Source: Cymbomonas tetramitiformis
Lineage: Eukaryota; Chlorophyta; Pyramimonadophyceae; Pyramimonadales; Pyramimonadaceae
Assembly (NCBI GenBank): GCA_001247695.2
Contig: LGRX02015439.1
Coordinates: 1 to 20,336, forward strand
Reading direction: 5' to 3'
DNA length: 20,336 nucleotides
A program made the translations under genes and the position numbers. Below are positions 16,227 through 20,336 of this stretch, one piece after another. The notes beneath the pieces were generated by a model that saw nothing but the letters and a program-made list of their open reading frames with translations, made no database searches and had not been told where the DNA came from. The first letter of the stretch is position 1; every line of letters starts with the position of its first letter.

Positions 16227-16257
16227 TGTACAGTGCAGACAGGCACTGCACTGTACA
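16227..16257. other. 12-bp perfect stem-loop
   Basis: TGTACAGTGCAG, 7-nt loop, CTGCACTGTACA. Confidence 0.75.
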
Positions 16258-16850
16258 GATGGTCAACGAGAAGAGGAGGAATTTCGAACTCCAACGTTTA
16301 CAAGTACCGTGACTGACAACTCGAACTGTGCACTGTACAAGTATGGTGACATGTCATGACGTCTACGGTGACACGCGGTCACCTCTGCCATCGGCTATCG
16401 CAATGTCGCATGTCAACGTGCTATCAGATATCGAGCTATCGATGCCGTGTCTCTCACCCGATCGCGCGACGTTGTCTTTTGTGTCATCACTCGAGTAATG
16501 TGTAATCGCCTGGCATCTTCTGGGATAAACTGAAGACTCTCGATTTTCGAACGCCGCGATCTGAACGGTCTGAACCTGTCCGCGAACGGTCGGCGATCTG
16601 AACCTGCGCGAGTGGCGATTCCGGGTCATGGGACCCATGTTTTTCTGTTGCGCTTTCTTTTGTGCATATTTTTTTCAAGGGTTTCCCACTTCTGGACCAT
16701 TCATGAATGGCCCATAGAATATTTGAGCAAGCCGTTTTCACCATCGTATTTTGCGAGCAAGCCCCTTTCTTTTGAGCTCAACTTGTTTTTTTCATGAAAA
16801 TGACCGATTTTTGTCCACGCTTGCTGCACCCTAAGGTATGGTCTAGACAT
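16258..16850. other. Stretch without a supported gene
   Basis: Only short overlapping frames on both strands are found. GGACCATTCATGAATGGCCC at about 16695-16714 is a near-palindrome. Confidence 0.4.
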
Positions 16851-16910
16851 GACCATGTTTGGGTCGTTTCCCCATTGGGTTTTGCATTTGGGGCATTGAT
16901 TTGGGCTATG

Positions 16911-17148
16911 TGCGCCGCGGAAGATGTCTACCTTGTGTTCGCGTGAATGCTGTTCGAACCGGGCCATACCAGGGCAATTCTACTCAGGTACAAGGTAAAC
17001 ATCTTCCGCGGCGCAACACAACGTGGTTTGCCTTGTTTTACTGCCAACATTGCCCAAAAATGGCCAAGTTTGCCACGTGTTTTTAAACACATATCAAACA
17101 TGGTCCGTTTTATGTACGTCTTGCCCAATGTTGGCAGTAAAACAAGGC
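16911..17148. repeat. Two consecutive long fold-back repeats in F
   Basis: First, 16911-16936 pairs with 16990-17015 (25 of 26; TGCGCCGCGGAAGATGT...). Second, 17030-17052 pairs with 17126-17148 (23 of 23; GCCTTGTTTTACTGCCAAC...). The motif TTCCGCGGCGCAAC recurs at about 14688 and TTTTACTGCC-ACATTGCCCA at about 20244, tying the structure to F. Confidence 0.8.
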
Positions 17149-17274
17149 TAACAAGGCCGTGTTTCACCATCTCGGCTGTTGAAACTGCTTAGATAGGGCC
17201 ATGTTTACACCATACTTATGATGGTACAGCAGGTTACGTACGTGGGCAAAAGCGGTTTGCAAGCACAATAGGCG

Positions 17275-17594
17275 ATGACATCCCGCGCACAGAGATTGGC
17301 GCAAGGTGGGATTCCGGAGGAGAGACGGAGGGTCAATCCCGCGAAAAGAGCCACTGTTGCATATCGCTTGCCAAATTCTCCGGGTGAGGGCGATGGGTTG
17401 ACGACGCCGCCGCGTGCGGACGATGCCTTCAAGAGGCAACGTGTCCTCGAATGGCGGATGCCAATCCCACGAATGGGTTTATAGATTTAGTTCAGGAACT
17501 ATTTTGGGATGGAATCATTCTGACGGAAGAATACGACAATCATCCGGCACGCGCCACCTTCACTGACATTGAACGCGACGGCATGACCGGGTAG
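17275..17594 (+). pseudogene. GC-rich gene fragment ending in a SHOCT-like motif
   Basis: One frame from 17275 reads basic, proline-rich sequence (NSPGEGDGLTTPPRADDAF, then KRQRVLE) and becomes closed at 17482-17484. In another frame, ATGGCGGATGCC at 17451 opens MADANPTNGFIDLVQELFW and then DGIILTEEYDNHPARA, ending at TAG 17592-17594. The piece ELFWDGIILTEEY matches the SHOCT-type pattern also seen in D. The two frames may be one exon broken by an indel near 17450. It is likely a captured gene fragment. No function is assigned. Confidence 0.4.
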
Positions 17595-17641
17595 GGCCCT
17601 ACCTGCCTTGCTCTCGGGACGAACCCGGGGCGAGCATTGCC

Positions 17642-18193
17642 CTACCTGCAATGGGAAGGGGCCAAGTATGGCCGTGTTTTGACGTGTTCGCTGTAGGTCG
17701 AACCGAAAAGCACGGAAATTCCTCCCGTCACCCTCCCGTCACCCATCCAGTCCGCTGCTGGCGACGCGGGGTCAACCATGAGCTCGAGCGTGGAGAACAA
17801 TAAGGCGTTGGCCTCCACGCGGATGGGGAGGGTAGCATCGTCCAGCAGGAAAAGGGGTGCGAAACCAATGTCCTCCGTGACAAATGTTGTCTGCAGCGCA
17901 GAGACCATCCTGGCGAAGAGCGCGGACGCGTGGCACTCATTCCCGGAAAATCGCCCGTTCTTGTCCTCGAATAACTTTTGGCGAACGGACTTGGAGACCT
18001 TCATGTCGAAGTGTTCCCGTTGCAGCGTCCGCACCGAGGCCAGGAACGCAGCACCTGCTGAATTGGCAGCCGGCTGAGCTGCCGGCGGCGTGGCTGGAGT
18101 GTTGGCGTGTCTCGCAACTGCCGAATCAAAAATCGTGGATAGCGCGCGTCGGCGATTCGCCATGCTAGCGGTGGCTCGAGTAGAAGCAACCAT
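17642..18193 (-). pseudogene. gag: Element B gag, N-terminal part, truncated
   Basis: ATG at 18193-18191 (MVASTRATASMANRRRALST). This is the best preserved copy of the family's N-terminal Gag: FLASVRTLQREHFDMKVS, RFSGNECHASALFARMVS, IGFAPLFLLDDATLPIRVEA, LFSTLELMVDPASPAADWM. Homology to A ends at about 17740, and the remaining residues to 17642 are F sequence. About 150 codons of retroelement gag remain, with no frameshift. Confidence 0.75.
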
Positions 18194-18793
18194 CTTGAGA
18201 AGGACTGAAGGGGCGGAGTGAGGCAACGGAACGCGAGATGTGCGGCAGTTCCGGGCGGCCAAGAAACGCGTGGGTCGCCGATACGGCAGCCGTGAGAGAT
18301 CAAATAATTCAGGGAAGTCGTGTGGTAGCGGCGGCCAATACGCAACGGTGTGGGATCCAACCAGAAAACGTAAACCAATCCAACGTTAAGACCCGTAGAA
18401 AACCGTTCTCCAACCGGTGCGGCGTGCCGTAAATCAACCCATAAAATTTAGGCCATACCCGTGACTGCCGGCACTCTCACGCGCGGAGCGCCTCACCCCA
18501 TCCCAGGCGTCCGAGCTTAGCCACTCATGGTGGCAATCTCGCAGTGGCTAAATAAAACGCAAGTGGGGCCAAACCTGGTAGATATATGGTTCGGCGGTGA
18601 TATATATCTAACTGTTGAGATAAACCCTGAGTTAAGGGTTACGGAATCAGAACGGTAAAAGTGAGATAGATAAATCAGAGGCATACATAAATACCTAACG
18701 GCTGTTTCCCGTCTACTGGTGACGGTCACCCAGCCTACCATAGGAAGTGACATGTGACAGTTTTGAGTGTCACACACAGTGTCAAATCCAGCA
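17740..18793 (-). mobile_element. Element B: truncated LTR retrotransposon copy inside F
   Basis: It consists of a 5' LTR, PBS, leader and N-terminal gag on the minus strand. The 3' part and 3' LTR are missing. It is closely related to A along its whole length. It lies between F repeat blocks, so it either inserted into F and was later cut short, or was captured as a fragment. Confidence 0.8.
18576..18793 (-). repeat. Element B 5' LTR
   Basis: Read on the minus strand it starts TGCTGGATTTGAC and ends CTACCA, about 218 bp. The PBS GGTTTGGCCCCACTT follows at 18575-18561. It keeps the uninterrupted GTTAGG where E entered the LTR of A. Confidence 0.8.
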
Positions 18794-18795
18794 AA

Positions 18796-19094
18796 AAGCG
18801 AAGATCGCCATGTATAACCGGATGAACTCCATAGTTGGCCCGGACAGCGTCACTGGCTGTTTCTTTTGCGATGACCCCGAGAACCCTGACACCGTGTTCG
18901 ATACCAAAGAGCCATGCATGCTCGCAGATCAGATCGCGTCGCAAGTAGTAATTGTGAAGCATCCTTGCATGCAAACTGCGGTGGTTCTTGACCCTCGAGC
19001 AGATTTCTTCAAGCAGAATGTCCAGGATGAAAATCCTAGCGAGGACGAGCTTGCTAAGTACTTAGGCCTGCAGTACGACATGGCATTTGTGTAG
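18796..19094 (+). pseudogene. Exon-like fragment cut by the B LTR
   Basis: An open frame begins immediately beside the B LTR (KIAMYNRMNSIVGPDSVTG; first ATG 18810) and ends at TAG 19092-19094. It includes GCFFCDDPENPD and an acidic C-terminal part QDENPSEDELAKYLGL. The composition looks like real coding sequence. I do not recognise the family. It directly adjoins the 76-bp array of F, suggesting captured host sequence carried by F. Confidence 0.4.
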
Positions 19095-19124
19095 TGTAAA
19101 TAGATAGCATCAGTTTGTGTATAT

Positions 19125-19505
19125 ACATAAACAAGGGTAAGTATGGCCCTACCTATCATGTATCTATGCTCAGGTACTGATCGGAAATGGCCATGTTTAT
19201 ACATAAACAAGGGTAAGTAGGGCCCTACCTATCATGTATCTATACTCAGGTACTAGTCAGGTAAGGCCATGTTTATACATAAACAAGGGTAAGTAGGGCC
19301 CTACCTATCATGTATCTATACTCAAGTACTAGTCAGGTAAGGCCATGCTTATACATAAACAAGGGTAAGTAGGGCCCTACCTATCATGTATCTATACTCA
19401 AGTACTAGTCTGGTATGGCCATGTTTATACATAAACAAGGGTAAGTAGGGCCCTACCTATCGTGTATCTATACTCAAGTACTGAGGATCAAACATTGCCA
19501 TGTAC
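19125..19505. repeat. 76-bp tandem repeat, right array of F, five copies
   Basis: ACATAAACAAGGGTAAG starts at 19125, 19201, 19277, 19353 and 19429, exactly 76 bp apart. Most units contain GTAGGGCCCTAC. It is the same family as 14790-15165. Confidence 0.95.
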
Positions 19506-19507
19506 AT

Positions 19508-20100
19508 CTTTGGAGACTGTCCATAGTAAGGACTAAATAAGCGTAATAGCCCAAAAAAAAACAGATTCTAAAAATATTTTTTTTCCAATGTTTTCAAGTA
19601 CAGCCCAATTACAGCCCAGGTACAGGGTAGGTATTGCCCCCTACTTACCCCTTACCTACCCAATGCCCATACTGACCTAACTTTGAGGTGCTGTAACAGG
19701 AAGTGTAAAATGTTTTTTCAGTTAAATCTTTGGAGACTGTCCATAGTAAGGACTAAATAAGCGTAATAGCCCAAAAAAACAGATTCTGAAAATATTTTTT
19801 TCCAATGTTTTCAAGTACAGCCCAGGTACAGTCCCAAGTACAGGGCAGGTACAGGGTAGGTATTGCCCCCTACTTACCCCTTACCTACCCGATGCCCATA
19901 CTGACCTAACTTTGAGGTGCTGTAACAGGAAGTGTAAAATGTTTTTTCAGTTAAATCTTTGGAGACTGTCCATAGTAAGGAGTAAATAAGCGTAATAGCC
20001 CAAAAAAAACAGATTCTGAAAATATTTTTTTCCAATGTTTTCAAGTACAGCCCAGGTACAGCCCCAAGTACAGGGCAGGTACCGAGTAGCACAACTTTGA
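19508..20100. repeat. 220-229-bp tandem repeat, about 2.6 copies
   Basis: CTTTGGAGACTGTCCATAGT starts at 19508, 19728 and 19957. Units contain CCCCCTACTTACCCCTTACC. The third copy is cut near 20100, where CCTCAAAAAGTGAGG begins. Confidence 0.9.
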
Positions 20101-20260
20101 GGCCTCAAAAAGTGAGGTTACCAAAGCCATTCCACCCAAAACTTCGCTCCGTATGTCTTACATCGACCCAAACCATCGATATCTACAATAAAAAACAAAC
20201 TATCGGAAACTTCATTTCACCCGATTTGGGCCGGTTTTGCCATTTTACTGCCGACATTGC

Positions 20261-20280
20261 CCAAGTAGGGCCCTACTTGG
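20261..20280. repeat. 20-bp perfect palindrome near the right end of F
   Basis: CCAAGTAGGGCCCTACTTGG, with the GTAGGGCCCTAC core found repeatedly in F. It sits about 40 bp inside the right terminus. Confidence 0.85.
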
Positions 20281-20336
20281 CTCGAAACACAAGGTAAACA
20301 CAAGGTAAACACAAGGTTCTAAATTTGTAGGGATAT

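Larger units (their letters stand above)
14583..20332. mobile_element. Element F: CACTA-like DNA transposon related to E
   Basis: The inverted termini are CCCTACAAATTTAG at 14583-14596 and its complement at 20319-20332. They share CCCTACAAATT with E. The flanks are ATAT on both sides, so the symmetry could extend to 18 bp or ATAT/AT could be the duplication; the window ends at 20336 and cannot decide. Subterminal 76-bp arrays, GTAGGGCCCTAC palindromes and long stem-loops fill the flanks. The interior carries gene fragments and element B. No transposase is seen. Confidence 0.7.

Noticed and set aside
17578..18793. B as the missing 3' LTR of element A
   Set aside because: B is in the opposite orientation and carries its own PBS, leader and gag start.
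14583..20332. A definite 3-bp duplication for F like that of E
   Set aside because: The bases outside the ends are TAT (left) and ATA (right); only AT or ATAT match, and the window ends there.

Overview
The window is eukaryotic, repeat-dominated DNA. It has no prokaryotic operon structure and carries LTR retrotransposons, cut-and-paste DNA transposons with target-site duplications, intron-like splice signals and minisatellites. I cannot name the lineage. An alga or other protist with a large repeat fraction would fit, but that is inference. No complete host gene is visible. Only exon-like fragments are found (about 70-348, 1083-1331, 2915-3616, 17275-17594, 18796-19094).

The main result is that most of the window resolves into a nested stack of mobile elements whose ends can be placed to the base. 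Element A is an old LTR retrotransposon on the + strand. Its 5' LTR starts at 1332, its primer-binding site is at 8153, and its gag pseudogene runs from 8541 to 10064 and resumes at 14102. Element E (1425-8029, 6,605 bp) sits inside A's 5' LTR. E has 15-bp inverted termini CCCTACAAATTATTG and a GTT duplication, and it carries a TA-flanked element G (5020-5775). Element D (10065-14101) is a TA-flanked Tc1/mariner-like element inside A's gag; removing it restores A's reading frame. Element C (10529-13728) is a young LTR element inside D. C has identical 236-bp LTRs, TG...CA ends and an ACAGT duplication. It codes only for a Gag-like protein. Removing it restores a small D-encoded reading frame.

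Downstream, element F (14583-20332, 5,750 bp) has termini CCCTACAAATTTAG related to those of E. It contains 76-bp repeat arrays on both flanks, several long stem-loops, gene fragments, and a truncated inverted relative of A (element B, LTR plus leader plus N-terminal gag, 17740-18793, minus strand).

E and F look like non-autonomous members of one CACTA-like group: short termini beginning CCCTACAAATT, a 3-bp duplication in E, and dense subterminal repeats. No transposase was found in either. Each DNA element carries its own short motif in many copies: GTCCATACGTATGGAC palindromes in E, GTAGGGCCCTAC in F, TTGCTTAA in D, CGACTAA in G. In E the 16-bp palindromes come in pairs with a nearly fixed 6-bp spacer (22 bp centre to centre), which suggests a dimeric DNA-binding protein on two helical turns.

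A, B and C are one retrotransposon family, with LTRs starting TGCTGGA, a PBS resembling a half initiator-tRNA(Met) site, and homologous Gag. Where the C-terminal region is present (A and C), Gag has a conserved hydrophobic segment followed by ATA-P. No reverse transcriptase, integrase or protease is encoded between C's two LTRs.
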